The notes beneath the pieces were generated by a model. The model saw only the letters and a list, made by a program, of their open reading frames with translations, searched no databases and was not told the DNA's origin. From Lysobacterales bacterium (GTDB lineage Bacteria > Pseudomonadota > Gammaproteobacteria > Xanthomonadales > Xanthomonadaceae): 25,302 nt of DNA. Position numbers and translations under genes: made by a program. The stretch covers positions 1 to 25,302 of the forward strand of contig JAATFS010000220.1 of NCBI GenBank assembly GCA_015655035.1. Reading direction: 5' to 3'. Below, piece by piece: positions 15,275 to 24,529 of this stretch. Every line of letters begins with the position of its first letter. The first letter of the stretch is position 1.

Positions 15275-16653
15275 CGGCTCTCCAATGCCGGCAGTTGCAG
15301 CACGATGCGCAGTCCGCCCTGTGCCGAGGTCTCGGCAACGATGCTGCCGTCGTGTGCCTCGACGATATTGCGGCAGATCGCCAGGCCCAGGCCGCTGCCG
15401 CCGCTGGTACGGTTGCGCGAGGCTTCGGCGCGGTAGAAACGCTCGAACAGACGATCGAGCTTGTCCGGCGGCACTCCCGGCGCGCTGTCCTCGAACACGA
15501 CCTGCGCCCGATTGCCGGCGCGTTGGCAGCGGACGTCCACGCTCCCACCGGCATCGGTATAGCGCAGTGAATTCTCCAGGAGATTGGCGAACAGCTGCTG
15601 CAAGCGGCGCTCGTCGGCATGCACTGGCAATGGGCCGGCGGCGATATGGCTGCGCAGGGTCAGGCTGGCGGCGTCGAAGCGCGTACGCATGCCGGCCAGC
15701 GTGGTGTCCAGCACCATCGCCAGATCGATCGGCGCGCAGCGGTAGGCCAGTGCGCCGACATCGGTTAGTGACAGGTCGTGCAAGTCCTCGACCAGCTTGT
15801 TGAGCTGTCCGATCTGCTGGTGCAGCGCGGTGATCGAGCCGGGCGTGATCGGGCGGATGCCGTCCTGCATCGCCTCCAGCTCGGCGCGCAGCACCGCCAG
15901 CGGGGTTCGCAGCTCATGCGAGATGTCGGCCATGAAACTGCGGCGGGCGCGCTCGTTGTGCTCCAGCGCTTGCGCGAGCCGGTTGAAGTCCTGCCCGAGC
16001 TGGTCCAACTCGTCGCGCGTACCGGTCTCCACCCGCACCGCGTAATCGCCGGCGCTGAGCCGGCGGGTGGCGCGGGTGAGTCCATGCAGCCGCCGCCGCA
16101 GCGCGCGCGACAGCAGCCCACCGAACAGCGCCGCCACCAACACCGAGGCGATGCCGATCATCCACCACGCGCGCACCTGGGCCTTGTAGAAGCGCTCTTC
16201 GCCACCGGCCAAGGTCTTCTGGAAGGGCAGCATCGCCATCCATCCGACCGTCTCGCCGTTTACCTCCACCGGCTGCAGGATGGCGTGCCGGTCGGCGTCG
16301 GGGTTGCCGATCAGCACCTTGTAATCGCGGTCGAGCAAGGCGAAGCGGAAGACCGCGCCGGTCTGGTCCGAGACCGGCGGCGCGCGCGGTGGCTGATCCG
16401 GCCACTGTTCCGGGCGCATCAGCAGGAACCATGCCTCAGCGCTGGTATGCACGAAATTCCAGCTGCCGTGGCGGACGTATTCGGCGCGCAACCGCGGGAT
16501 CACTTCGAGCATGCGCTCGCTGCCCTGGCCGTTGAGATAGTCCAGGAACGTGCGCTTGAGAAACAGCTGCGCGGCCACGCCATTGACCAGCAACACCAGT
16601 GCGCAGGCGGCCAGGATGGCAACGAACAGCTTGGAGGTGACGCCCAATCTCAT
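15271..16653 (-). CDS. baeS: Sensor histidine kinase, BaeS type
   Basis: The protein has 460 residues. Transmembrane segments are at about 8-32 and 163-182, flanking a periplasmic sensor of roughly 130 residues. A HAMP region follows (about 183-235), then the H-box with H246 (M-A-D-I-S-H-E-L-R-T-P-L-A), N-box (N-L-L-E-N-S-L-R-Y), and G-boxes including S-G-G-S-G-L-G-L-A-I. The H-box and following D-L-H-D-L-S-L-T-D region closely resemble E. coli BaeS. It transfers phosphate to the adjoining regulator. On the minus strand a -10 TAATAC (complement of 16693-16698) lies about 40 bases upstream; no -35 with good spacing was found. Confidence 0.93.
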   Translation of the reverse strand: MRLGVTSKLFVAILAACALVLLVNGVAAQLFLKRTFLDYLNGQGSERMLEVIPRLRAEYVRHGSWNFVHTSAEAWFLLMRPEQWPDQPPRAPPVSDQTGAVFRFALLDRDYKVLIGNPDADRHAILQPVEVNGETVGWMAMLPFQKTLAGGEERFYKAQVRAWWMIGIASVLVAALFGGLLSRALRRRLHGLTRATRRLSAGDYAVRVETGTRDELDQLGQDFNRLAQALEHNERARRSFMADISHELRTPLAVLRAELEAMQDGIRPITPGSITALHQQIGQLNKLVEDLHDLSLTDVGALAYRCAPIDLAMVLDTTLAGMRTRFDAASLTLRSHIAAGPLPVHADERRLQQLFANLLENSLRYTDAGGSVDVRCQRAGNRAQVVFEDSAPGVPPDKLDRLFERFYRAEASRNRTSGGSGLGLAICRNIVEAHDGSIVAETSAQGGLRIVLQLPALESR

Positions 16654-16743
16654 GGTGAAGGTGCAATGAAGTGGCGCGGCGAGGCGATGCCGGTATTAGC
16701 CGGGTCGGTGGCGCGGAAAGCAAGCCAATCGACTCGATGCGAC

Positions 16744-16760
16744 GCAATCTTCAAAATTGC
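16744..16760. promoter_or_regulatory. Inverted repeat with BaeR-box-like core between baeS and the efflux operon
   Basis: GCAAT and ATTGC pair across CTTCAAA. The core TCTTCAAAATTG (16748-16759) agrees at most positions with the E. coli BaeR consensus as I remember it (TCTCCATDATTG, D = A/G/T). It lies in the 160-bp divergent region, 54 bases before the efflux operon start. Regulator binding is inferred. Confidence 0.45.
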
Positions 16761-16813
16761 TGCACATTCGCTGCGTATGGTGGGGTACTCCCGGTAAACC
16801 TTGAGCCAGCAGC

Positions 16814-18016
16814 ATGCCGTCCGCCGCTTTCCGTCCGTCCTCCCTTTCGATCCTGCGCGGCTTGCAGGTTGCCGCGATCGCGCTGGTGCTGTCCGCGTGC
16901 GCCGACGAGCAGGCAACGACTCCGGCCGAGCCCGAAGTCGGCGTGCAGACGGTGGCCACGCAACGGCTGGCGATGGAGCAGACCTTGCCCGGCCGCACCG
17001 TGGCCTACATGACCTCGGACGTGCGTCCGCAGGTCGCCGGGATCATCCAGAAGCGGCTGTTCACCGAGGGCCAGGACGTCAAGGCCGGCCAGGTGCTCTA
17101 CCAGATCGATCCGGCGACCTACCAGGCGGCCTACGACAACGCCAACGGCGACCTGGCCCAGGCCGAGGCGGCGGTGCTTTCAGCCAGGCCCAAGGCCGAG
17201 CGCTACCGCACCCTGGTGGCGATGGACGCGGTGAGCAGGCAGGATGGCGACGACGCCATCGCCACGCTCAAGCAGAACGAGGCGGCGGTGGTGGCGGCCA
17301 GGGCCGCGCTGCGGTCGGCGAAGATCAACCTGGATTTCACCCGCGTCGTTGCGCCGATCTCCGGCCGTATCGGCACCTCCACCTATACCCCCGGCGCGCT
17401 GGTCACCGCCTCGCAGGACACCGCGCTGGCGACGATCAACCAGCTCGATCCGGTCTATGTCGATGTCACCCAGTCCAGCGCGCAGTTGCTGGCGTTGCGC
17501 AGGCAGATGGACAGCGGCGCGCTGAAATCGGTGGACGGCAAAGCCGAAGTGAAGATCACGCTGGAAGACGGCAGCGTGTACGCCCATAGCGGCACCCTGG
17601 AGTTCGTCGGCGCGTCGGTGGATACCGGCACCGGCAACGTGACCTTGCGCGCGGTGGTGCCGAACCCGGAGCTGCTGCTGCTACCCGGCGCCTACGTGCG
17701 CGCGGTACTGCCGATGGCGGTCAACGACTCGGCGATTCTGGTGTCGCAGGCGGCGGTGTCGCGCAATACCAAGGGCGAGGCCACCGTGTTGCTGGTCGGC
17801 GACGATGGCAAGGTGGTTCAACGCACGGTGCAGGCCGGCGAGGCGATCAAGGACCAATGGGTCATCACCTCGGGCCTGAAGGCGGGAGACAAGCTGATTG
17901 TAGAAGGTGGCAGCAAGGTCGCTGCGGGGCAGAAGGTCAAGATCAAGACGCCATCGGCAAGTGCCGCAACGGCCGCGTCGTCGCCCGCTCCCGCCAGCGC
18001 CAAGCAGGCCCACTGA
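16814..18016 (+). CDS. RND efflux periplasmic adaptor lipoprotein (AcrA/MexA/SmeA type)
   Basis: The protein has 400 residues. The N-terminal signal ends in a lipobox L-S-A-C29, so it should be anchored to the inner membrane and reach into the periplasm. The biotinyl-lipoyl halves (V-R-P-Q-V-A-G-I-I near 57, and the F-T-R-V-V-A-P-I-S-G-R-I segment), the hairpin between them and beta-barrel domains are in the usual order. It bridges the RND pump and the outer-membrane channel. First gene of the operon; 9 bp separate it from the pump gene. Confidence 0.93.
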   Translation: MPSAAFRPSSLSILRGLQVAAIALVLSACADEQATTPAEPEVGVQTVATQRLAMEQTLPGRTVAYMTSDVRPQVAGIIQKRLFTEGQDVKAGQVLYQIDPATYQAAYDNANGDLAQAEAAVLSARPKAERYRTLVAMDAVSRQDGDDAIATLKQNEAAVVAARAALRSAKINLDFTRVVAPISGRIGTSTYTPGALVTASQDTALATINQLDPVYVDVTQSSAQLLALRRQMDSGALKSVDGKAEVKITLEDGSVYAHSGTLEFVGASVDTGTGNVTLRAVVPNPELLLLPGAYVRAVLPMAVNDSAILVSQAAVSRNTKGEATVLLVGDDGKVVQRTVQAGEAIKDQWVITSGLKAGDKLIVEGGSKVAAGQKVKIKTPSASAATAASSPAPASAKQAH

Positions 18017-18025
18017 GGAATCATC

Positions 18026-21000
18026 ATGGCCCGCTTTTTCATAGACCGCCCCATCTTTGCGTGGGTCATCGCCATCGTCATCACCCTGGCCGGCACGCTG
18101 GCGGTGACCACGCTTTCGGTCGAGCAGTACCCGGACATCGCGCCGCCGACCGTGTCCATCCGCGCGACCTACAGTGGCGCATCCGCGCAGACGGTGGAGA
18201 ACTCGGTGACCCAGGTCATCGAGCAGGCAATGACCGGGTTGGACAACCTGATGTACATGTCGTCCAGCAGCAGCTCATCCGGCAGCGCGCAGATCACCCT
18301 GACCTTCGAGTCCGGCACCAATGGGGATACCGCCCAGGTGCAGGTGCAGAACAAGCTGCAACAGGCGCAGTCCAAGCTGCCCACCACGGTGCAGACCACC
18401 GGTGTGACGGTGACCAAGTCCAGCGGCAACATCTTCATGGTGGTGGCCTTCACCTCCGATGACGGCAGCATGGACAACCTGGACATCGCCGACTACATGA
18501 AGGCCACGCTCAACGACCAGATCAGTCGTGTCGACGGCGTGGGCAATACCCAGGTGATGGGCTCGCAGTATTCGATGCGGATCTGGCTGGATCCGGAGAA
18601 GCTGCGCACCTACAGCCTGATGCCCTCGGACGTATCCACCGCCATCACCGCGCAGAACGCCGATGTTTCCTCCGGCGAAATCGGCGGCTTGCCGCAGGTC
18701 GCCGGCCAGCGCCTGAGCGCCACCGTCACCTCGCGCAGCCGTTTGCAGACCCCCGACGAGTTCCGCAAGATCGTGGTCAAGACCAATGCCGGCGGCGCGG
18801 TGGTGCTGCTGTCGGATGTGGCCACGGTGGAGCTGGGCGGCGAAAGCTACGGAACCGTCAGCACCTTCAACGGCAAGCCGGCGGCCGGCATGGGCATTGA
18901 ATTGGCCAGTGGCGCCAATGCAATGAACGTGTCCGAGGCGGTGCAGGCCAAGCTCGACGAACTCAAGGAATTCTTCCCCAGCGGGCTGAGCTACCACGTT
19001 GCCTACAGCACCACGCCGTTCGTGAAGATCTCGATTGAAGAGGTGGTCAAGACCCTGATCGAAGCGATCGTGCTGGTGGTCCTGATCATGTTCCTGTTCC
19101 TGCAGGAATGGCGGGTCACCCTGATTCCGGCGATCGCCGTGCCGGTGGTCCTGATGGGTACCTTCGGCGTGCTGGCGGTGCTGGGCTATTCGATCAATAC
19201 GCTGACGATGTTCGCGATGGTGTTGGCGATCGGCCTGCTGGTCGACGACGCCATCGTGGTGGTGGAGAACGTCGAGCGGATGATGAGCCAGGACGGCTTG
19301 TCGCCGCGGCAGGCCACGATCCGCTCGATGGAGCAGATCACCGGCGCGCTGGTCGGCATCGCCACGGTGCTGACGGCGGTGTTCCTGCCGATGGCGTTCT
19401 TCGGTGGTTCCACCGGGGTGATCTATCGGCAATTCTCGGTGACCATCGCCTCGGCGATGATCCTGTCGGTGCTGGTCGCGATGACGCTGACGCCGGCATT
19501 GTGCGCCACCGTGCTCAAGCCGATCGAAAAGGGCGGGCACGTCACCCCGCGCGGTCCGCTGGGACGCTTCTTCGCCTGGTTCAACGACCGTTTCGATCGC
19601 GCCACCCTGGGCTACCGAGGGGGCGTGCAACGGCTGATCGGTCATCGCAAGCTCGGCGTTCTTGCGTACGCATTGCTGCTGGTGGGCATGGGCCTGCTGT
19701 TCTGGCGGCTGCCCTCGTCGTTCCTGCCCGAAGAGGATCAGGGCATGCTGATGTCGATGATCAAGCTGCCTTCCGGCAGCACGATGGAGCAGACCCAGAA
19801 GGTCATCGACGAGTTTTCCGCCTACGTGCTCAAGCAGCCGGAAGTCGAATCGGTGATGGCCGCGTCCGGCTTCAGCACCGGCGGTAGTGGACAGAACTCG
19901 GGCATGGCCTTCATTCGGCTCAAGGACTGGGACGAACGCAGCGCGAGCGCGGCCGAGATCGTGCAACGCATCAATGGAGCGATGTCCTCGATCCCGGATG
20001 CGCAGGTGTTCGCGATGTCGCCACCGTCGATCCAGGGCATGGGCAGCAGCTCCGGCTTCACCTTCGAATTGCAGGACCTGGGCGGTGCCGGGCACGAAGC
20101 ACTGGTGGCCGCGCGCAAGCAGTTGCTGGAACTGGCCGCCAACAACGACAAGCTCACCAACGTGCGCTATTCGGCATTGGAAGACTCGCCGACCTACGCG
20201 GTGAAGATCGACGATGCCAAGGCCGGCGCGCTCGACCTTGCGGTAAGCGACATCAACAGCACGCTTGCCATCGCGCTCGGCGGCGATTACGTCAACGACT
20301 TCATCGACCGTGGCAGGGTCAAGAAGGTCTACCTGATGGGCGAGGCGGACTCGCGCATGCTGCCGCAGGATATCGGGCGCTGGTCGGTGCGCAACAGCAA
20401 CAACGACATGGTGCCGTTCTCTGCCTTCTCCAACGGCAGCTGGACCTATGCGCCCTCGTCGCTGGCGCGTTACAACGGCACCGCGTCGATGGAGCTGACC
20501 GGTGAAGCGGTCTCGGGCGTCAGCTCGGGCACGGCGATGGATGAAATGGCCAAGCTGGTCGAGCAACTGCCTTCCGGCTATGGCTACGCCTGGTCAGGCC
20601 TGTCCTATCAAGAGCGTCTGTCCGGCTCGCAGGCCCCGCTGCTGTATGCGGTATCGCTGCTGTTCGTGTTCCTGTGCCTGGCTGCCTTGTACGAAAGCTG
20701 GTCGATCCCGATCTCGGTGATGCTGGCGGTGCCGGTGGGCGTCTTCGGTGCGCTGTTGTTCACCACCTTGCGTGGGTTGAGCAACGATGTCTATTTCCAG
20801 GTGGGGTTGCTGACCACGGTTGGCCTGGCGGCCAAGAACGGCATCCTGATCGTCGAATTCGCCAAGGAGCTGGAAGACAAGGGCGAGGCGCTGATCGCGG
20901 CTACCTTGCACGCGGTCCAGATGCGCCTGCGTCCGATCCTGATGACCTCGCTGGCCTTCATGCTGGGTGTGCTGCCGCTGGTGATCAGCTCCGGCGCCGG

Positions 21001-21172
21001 CTCGGGCGCGCGCCACTCGCTGGGCACCGGCGTGATCGGTGGCACCTTGTTCTCCACGGTACTGGGCATCTTCTTCGTGCCCCTGTTCTATGTGATCGTG
21101 CGCAGCCTGTTTCCCGGCAAGAAGCCTGCCGGCGACAGTTCCAGCGCGTCGGTCGCGGAGGTGACGCCATGA
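18026..21172 (+). CDS. RND multidrug efflux pump, HAE1 family (AcrB/MexB/SmeB type)
   Basis: The protein has 1048 residues, full family length. It begins M-A-R-F-F-I-D-R-P-I-F-A-W-V, the classic HAE1 start. The proton-relay residues D407 and D408 (G-L-L-V-D-D-A-I-V-V-V-E-N) and K937 (G-L-A-A-K-N-G) match AcrB D407/D408/K940. Two large periplasmic loops lie between segments 1-2 and 7-8, giving 12 membrane segments. It exports hydrophobic and amphiphilic drugs by proton antiport. A good AGGA site precedes the ATG. The stop overlaps the next gene by 4 bp. Confidence 0.97.
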   Translation: MARFFIDRPIFAWVIAIVITLAGTLAVTTLSVEQYPDIAPPTVSIRATYSGASAQTVENSVTQVIEQAMTGLDNLMYMSSSSSSSGSAQITLTFESGTNGDTAQVQVQNKLQQAQSKLPTTVQTTGVTVTKSSGNIFMVVAFTSDDGSMDNLDIADYMKATLNDQISRVDGVGNTQVMGSQYSMRIWLDPEKLRTYSLMPSDVSTAITAQNADVSSGEIGGLPQVAGQRLSATVTSRSRLQTPDEFRKIVVKTNAGGAVVLLSDVATVELGGESYGTVSTFNGKPAAGMGIELASGANAMNVSEAVQAKLDELKEFFPSGLSYHVAYSTTPFVKISIEEVVKTLIEAIVLVVLIMFLFLQEWRVTLIPAIAVPVVLMGTFGVLAVLGYSINTLTMFAMVLAIGLLVDDAIVVVENVERMMSQDGLSPRQATIRSMEQITGALVGIATVLTAVFLPMAFFGGSTGVIYRQFSVTIASAMILSVLVAMTLTPALCATVLKPIEKGGHVTPRGPLGRFFAWFNDRFDRATLGYRGGVQRLIGHRKLGVLAYALLLVGMGLLFWRLPSSFLPEEDQGMLMSMIKLPSGSTMEQTQKVIDEFSAYVLKQPEVESVMAASGFSTGGSGQNSGMAFIRLKDWDERSASAAEIVQRINGAMSSIPDAQVFAMSPPSIQGMGSSSGFTFELQDLGGAGHEALVAARKQLLELAANNDKLTNVRYSALEDSPTYAVKIDDAKAGALDLAVSDINSTLAIALGGDYVNDFIDRGRVKKVYLMGEADSRMLPQDIGRWSVRNSNNDMVPFSAFSNGSWTYAPSSLARYNGTASMELTGEAVSGVSSGTAMDEMAKLVEQLPSGYGYAWSGLSYQERLSGSQAPLLYAVSLLFVFLCLAALYESWSIPISVMLAVPVGVFGALLFTTLRGLSNDVYFQVGLLTTVGLAAKNGILIVEFAKELEDKGEALIAATLHAVQMRLRPILMTSLAFMLGVLPLVISSGAGSGARHSLGTGVIGGTLFSTVLGIFFVPLFYVIVRSLFPGKKPAGDSSSASVAEVTP

Positions 21173-22617
21173 TGCCGATTACGCTTTCCCGCCTGACCCT
21201 GGCGCTGGCCTGCACCGGTGCGTTGGCCGGGTGCGTCAGCATGGCGCCGCGCTATGTGCAGCCGGATGCGCCGGTGCCGGCCAGCCTCGCCACCCGTGGC
21301 AGCGCGGCGGCTACCGCCGAGGTGGCCACCCTGGATTGGCGCCAGGTGTTTCTCGACCCACGCCTGCAACAGGTGATCGCCACCGCGTTGGACAACAATC
21401 GCGACCTGCGCGTGGCCGTGCTCAACATCGACAAGGCGCGCGCACAGTACCGGATCCAGCGCGCCGACCTGTTCCCGTCGATCAGTGTCAGCGCCAGCGA
21501 GAACGCCGCGCGCACCGGCGCCGCCACCCTTATCAGTGGGCAAGCCGCAGTGAACCGCGCGTACACCGCCGAGGTAGGCATCAGCAGTTGGGAGCTCGAC
21601 CTGTTCGGGCGTATCCGCAGCCTCAAGAACGAGGCGCTGGAAACCTACCTGGCGACCGCGCAGACCCAGCGCAGTACGCGGATGAGCCTGGTGGCCCAGG
21701 TGGCGACCGATTGGCTGGCGGTGGCGGCCAACACCCAGTTGCTGGCATTGGCGCAACAGACCCTGGCCAGCCAGCGCGAAAGCCTGAGGCTGACCGAATA
21801 CCAGCACGACCAGGGCATCGTGTCCGGGCTCGATCTGGCGCAGCTGCAAACCAGCGTGGAAAGCGCGCGCGCCGATGTCGCCACCTACACCACGCAACTG
21901 GCGCAGTCACGCAATGCGCTGACACTGGTGGTCGGTGCGCCGGTGGGCGAGGCGTTGCTGCCCGATGCCGCCGCGTTCGAGTCCGGCGTGGCGCTGGCGC
22001 CGTTGCCCAGCCGCCTGGAATCGAGCGTGTTGTTGCAGCGTCCGGATGTGCTGTATGCCGAACATACGCTCAAGGCGGCCAATGCCGATATCGGTGCGGC
22101 CCGCGCGGCGTTTTTCCCGACCCTTTCGCTGACGGCCGCCGCCGGCCGCAGCAGCAGCGCGCTGTCGGATCTGTTCGACAGCGGCAACCGCACCTGGTCG
22201 TTCGTGCCCAGCATCAGCGTGCCGATCTTCCGTGCCGGCGCGCTCAAGGCCGAGCTGGATGTGGCCAGGATCCAGAAGAACGTCACCGTCGCCGAGTACG
22301 AGCAGGCGATCCAGACCGCCTTCAGCGAGGTTGCCGATGCGCTGGCCGAACGCGATCAGCTCGACGAACGGCTGGCGGCGCAGCGCGCGCTGGTCGATGC
22401 CACCCAGCGTAGCTATACCCTGGCCGATGCACGGTATCGCAACGGCGTGGACAGCTACCTCGACGCATTGGATTCGCAGCGCTCGCTGTACACCGCGCAG
22501 CAGACCCTGATCAGCTTGCGCCTGACCGAGGCCAGCAACCGCGTCACCCTCTACAAGGTGCTCGGTGGCGGTGCCGATGCCACAGCCGGAGACGCAACCC
22601 CAGGCGCGATGCGGTGA
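21169..22617 (+). CDS. Outer-membrane efflux channel lipoprotein (NodT / OprM / SmeC type)
   Basis: The protein has 482 residues. The lipobox L-A-G-C22 follows a short signal, so it should be lipid-anchored in the outer membrane. Two outer-membrane efflux protein repeats are present, each with long alpha-helical stretches (A-L-D-N-N-R-D-L-R-V-A early, and R-P-D-V-L-Y-A-E-H-T-L near residue 290). The ATG overlaps the pump stop by 4 bp (ATGA); a second ATG directly follows. It completes the three-part export channel. Confidence 0.95.
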   Translation: MMPITLSRLTLALACTGALAGCVSMAPRYVQPDAPVPASLATRGSAAATAEVATLDWRQVFLDPRLQQVIATALDNNRDLRVAVLNIDKARAQYRIQRADLFPSISVSASENAARTGAATLISGQAAVNRAYTAEVGISSWELDLFGRIRSLKNEALETYLATAQTQRSTRMSLVAQVATDWLAVAANTQLLALAQQTLASQRESLRLTEYQHDQGIVSGLDLAQLQTSVESARADVATYTTQLAQSRNALTLVVGAPVGEALLPDAAAFESGVALAPLPSRLESSVLLQRPDVLYAEHTLKAANADIGAARAAFFPTLSLTAAAGRSSSALSDLFDSGNRTWSFVPSISVPIFRAGALKAELDVARIQKNVTVAEYEQAIQTAFSEVADALAERDQLDERLAAQRALVDATQRSYTLADARYRNGVDSYLDALDSQRSLYTAQQTLISLRLTEASNRVTLYKVLGGGADATAGDATPGAMR

Positions 22618-23804
22618 GCGCGAACCTTGCCAGCAACAAGGCCGGCCATGGCCGGCTGGTGGTGCTGTTGGGTGCGCTGAGCATCTTCGCGCCGTTCTCC
22701 ACCGACGCCTACCTGTCGGCCTTTCCGGCGATGGCCACCGACTTCGGCACCGACGTGGGCAAGATCCAGCTGACCTTGTCCAGCTTCTTCCTGGGGCTGT
22801 GCCTGGGGCAGTTGCTGTATGGCCCCCTGATCGATGCCTTTGGCCGGCGCGTACCGCTACTGGCCGGCATCGCGCTGTTCACGGCGACCTCGATCGCATT
22901 GCCGTTGATCCCGAACATCGATGCGTTCATCGCGTTGCGGCTGTTGCAGGCGGCGGGCGGTTGCGCCGGCATGATCGTGGCGCGTGCGGTGATCCAGGAC
23001 GTGATGGACGCCGACGAGGCGGCGCGTGCGCTGTCGGCGATGATGATGGTGCAGGGACTGGGCCCGATCCTGGCGCCCGTGCTAGGCGGCTACATGTTGC
23101 TGCTGGGCGGTTGGCGCAGCGTGTTCGTGGGGCTGGCCGGATTTGGCGCGCTCTGCCTGTTGCTGACCTGGCGCAGCCTGGGCGAGACCTTGCCGCGCGA
23201 ACGCCGCCAACCGTTGCAGCTGGGCGCCAGCGTGTCCACGTTCGTGGCCCTGCTGCGGATGCCGGCCTTCATCGTGCCGACCTTGGTGTGCGCACTGGCG
23301 ATGTCGGTGATGTTCGCCTATATCGCCGGCTCGCCGTTCGTGCTGATGGACCTGCATGGCGTCAGCCAGCAGCATTACGGTTGGCTGTTCGCCTTCAACG
23401 CCGGCGGGATGCTGCTGTTCGGGCAGCTCAATCTGGTGCTGTTGAAAAAGATGTCGCCGCCGCGCGCGCTGGCGGTCGGCCTGGGCATCCTGCTGCTGGC
23501 AACCTCGGCGCTGCTGCTGGTGCCCGATACGGCGGGGCTGGGGTGGTTGATGGCGCCGATGTTCGTCGCCATCGGCTGTACCCCGATGGTTGCGGCCAAT
23601 GCCACGGCAATGGCGATGCAGGCCGGCCGTGCGCAGGCCGGCAGCGCCTCGTCGCTGCTGGGGGCGTTGCAATTCGGCCTGGCCACGCTCGCCAGCGCGT
23701 TGGTCGGGATATTGCACAACGGCAGCGCCCTGCCGATGACGACGATCATGCTGGGCTGCGCGGTGTTGTCGGCGGCGCTGGCCTGGTTCGGCCGTGGGCG
23801 CTGA
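22614..23804 (+). CDS. Bcr/CflA-type MFS drug transporter
   Basis: The protein has 396 residues from a GTG that overlaps the channel gene stop by 4 bp (GTGA). It has about 12 membrane segments. Early F-S-T-D-A-Y-L-S-A-F-P, then G-Q-L-L-Y-G-P-L-I-D-A-F-G-R-R, and V-I-Q-D-V-M in the next helix are Bcr/CflA family signatures. Members such as Bcr export bicyclomycin, sulphonamides or chloramphenicol. The overlap makes it the fourth gene of the efflux operon. It could feed substrates into the periplasm for the RND pump to remove. Its stop lies 9 bp from the convergent pncA stop. Confidence 0.93.
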   Translation: MSANLASNKAGHGRLVVLLGALSIFAPFSTDAYLSAFPAMATDFGTDVGKIQLTLSSFFLGLCLGQLLYGPLIDAFGRRVPLLAGIALFTATSIALPLIPNIDAFIALRLLQAAGGCAGMIVARAVIQDVMDADEAARALSAMMMVQGLGPILAPVLGGYMLLLGGWRSVFVGLAGFGALCLLLTWRSLGETLPRERRQPLQLGASVSTFVALLRMPAFIVPTLVCALAMSVMFAYIAGSPFVLMDLHGVSQQHYGWLFAFNAGGMLLFGQLNLVLLKKMSPPRALAVGLGILLLATSALLLVPDTAGLGWLMAPMFVAIGCTPMVAANATAMAMQAGRAQAGSASSLLGALQFGLATLASALVGILHNGSALPMTTIMLGCAVLSAALAWFGRGR

Positions 23805-23813
23805 CGCCCGGGC

Positions 23814-24434
23814 TCAGTCGATCGCGATACCCGCGCGCTCCAGTGCCGCGCGCGTCGCCGTATCGCTGTCCGGGCTCACCGGCCGGGTCAGATCCCACAG
23901 GAAACGAACGCGCAGGCCCGCCTCGACGGCATCCTGCGCGGTCCACAACACGCAATAGTCGCGCGCCAGGCCGCAGACATGGACCTCGGCGATACCGCGC
24001 TCACGCAGCCAGCCGGCCAGGCCGGTCGCCGGGCGCAGCCCGCCGGGTCCGTGGTTCTCGCGGAAGCCGCTATACGAATCCACTTGCGCGTGCATGCCCT
24101 TGCGCAGCACCAGGTCCACCGGATTCCAGTCCACGCGCGGATCCAGCGCGGCGCCCGCGCTGCCCTGGATGCAGTGGTCCGGCCACAGCGTCTGGGGCTG
24201 GCCGAACCAGTCGATCTGCTGGAACGGTTGCGCGCCCGGATGCTGGCTGGCGAACGAGGCGTGCCCGGGCGGGTGCCAATCCTGGGTGGCCAGCACGGTG
24301 GCATAGCGGCGTGTGCGCAGCAGCGCATCGATCGCCGGCACGATCGCATCGCCCTGGTGGCAGGGCAGCGCGCCGCCTGGCATGAAGTCCGGTTGCAGGT
24401 CGACCACGATCAGGGCGGTGTCGGCGTTGGGCAT
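23814..24434 (-). CDS. pncA: Nicotinamidase (PncA)
   Basis: The protein has 206 residues. The isochorismatase-fold triad is visible as D12 (V-V-D-L-Q-P-D-F), K112 (L-R-K-G-M) and C161 (A-R-D-Y-C). Metal ligands are D52, H54 (Q-D-W-H-P-P-G-H) and H87 (W-P-D-H-C). It hydrolyses nicotinamide to nicotinate for the NAD salvage route, and can activate pyrazinamide. The ATG at 24434 opens the normal N-terminus. The upstream neighbour queH is 95 bp away on the same strand. Confidence 0.95.
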   Translation of the reverse strand: MPNADTALIVVDLQPDFMPGGALPCHQGDAIVPAIDALLRTRRYATVLATQDWHPPGHASFASQHPGAQPFQQIDWFGQPQTLWPDHCIQGSAGAALDPRVDWNPVDLVLRKGMHAQVDSYSGFRENHGPGGLRPATGLAGWLRERGIAEVHVCGLARDYCVLWTAQDAVEAGLRVRFLWDLTRPVSPDSDTATRAALERAGIAID

Positions 24435-24529
24435 GCGTAGGTGTTCGAGTGAGCGGGAAGGCCAGTCTAAATCGGTGGCGGCGCGAGGCGCGGTCGATGG
24501 CCAGGCCCGCCACGGCTCATGCGCTGGAT

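Noticed and set aside
18275..20566. 763-residue open frame on the minus strand opposite the RND pump
   Set aside because: It is antisense to a full-length pump with intact motifs and is rich in His/Arg/Gln, as expected of a shadow frame.
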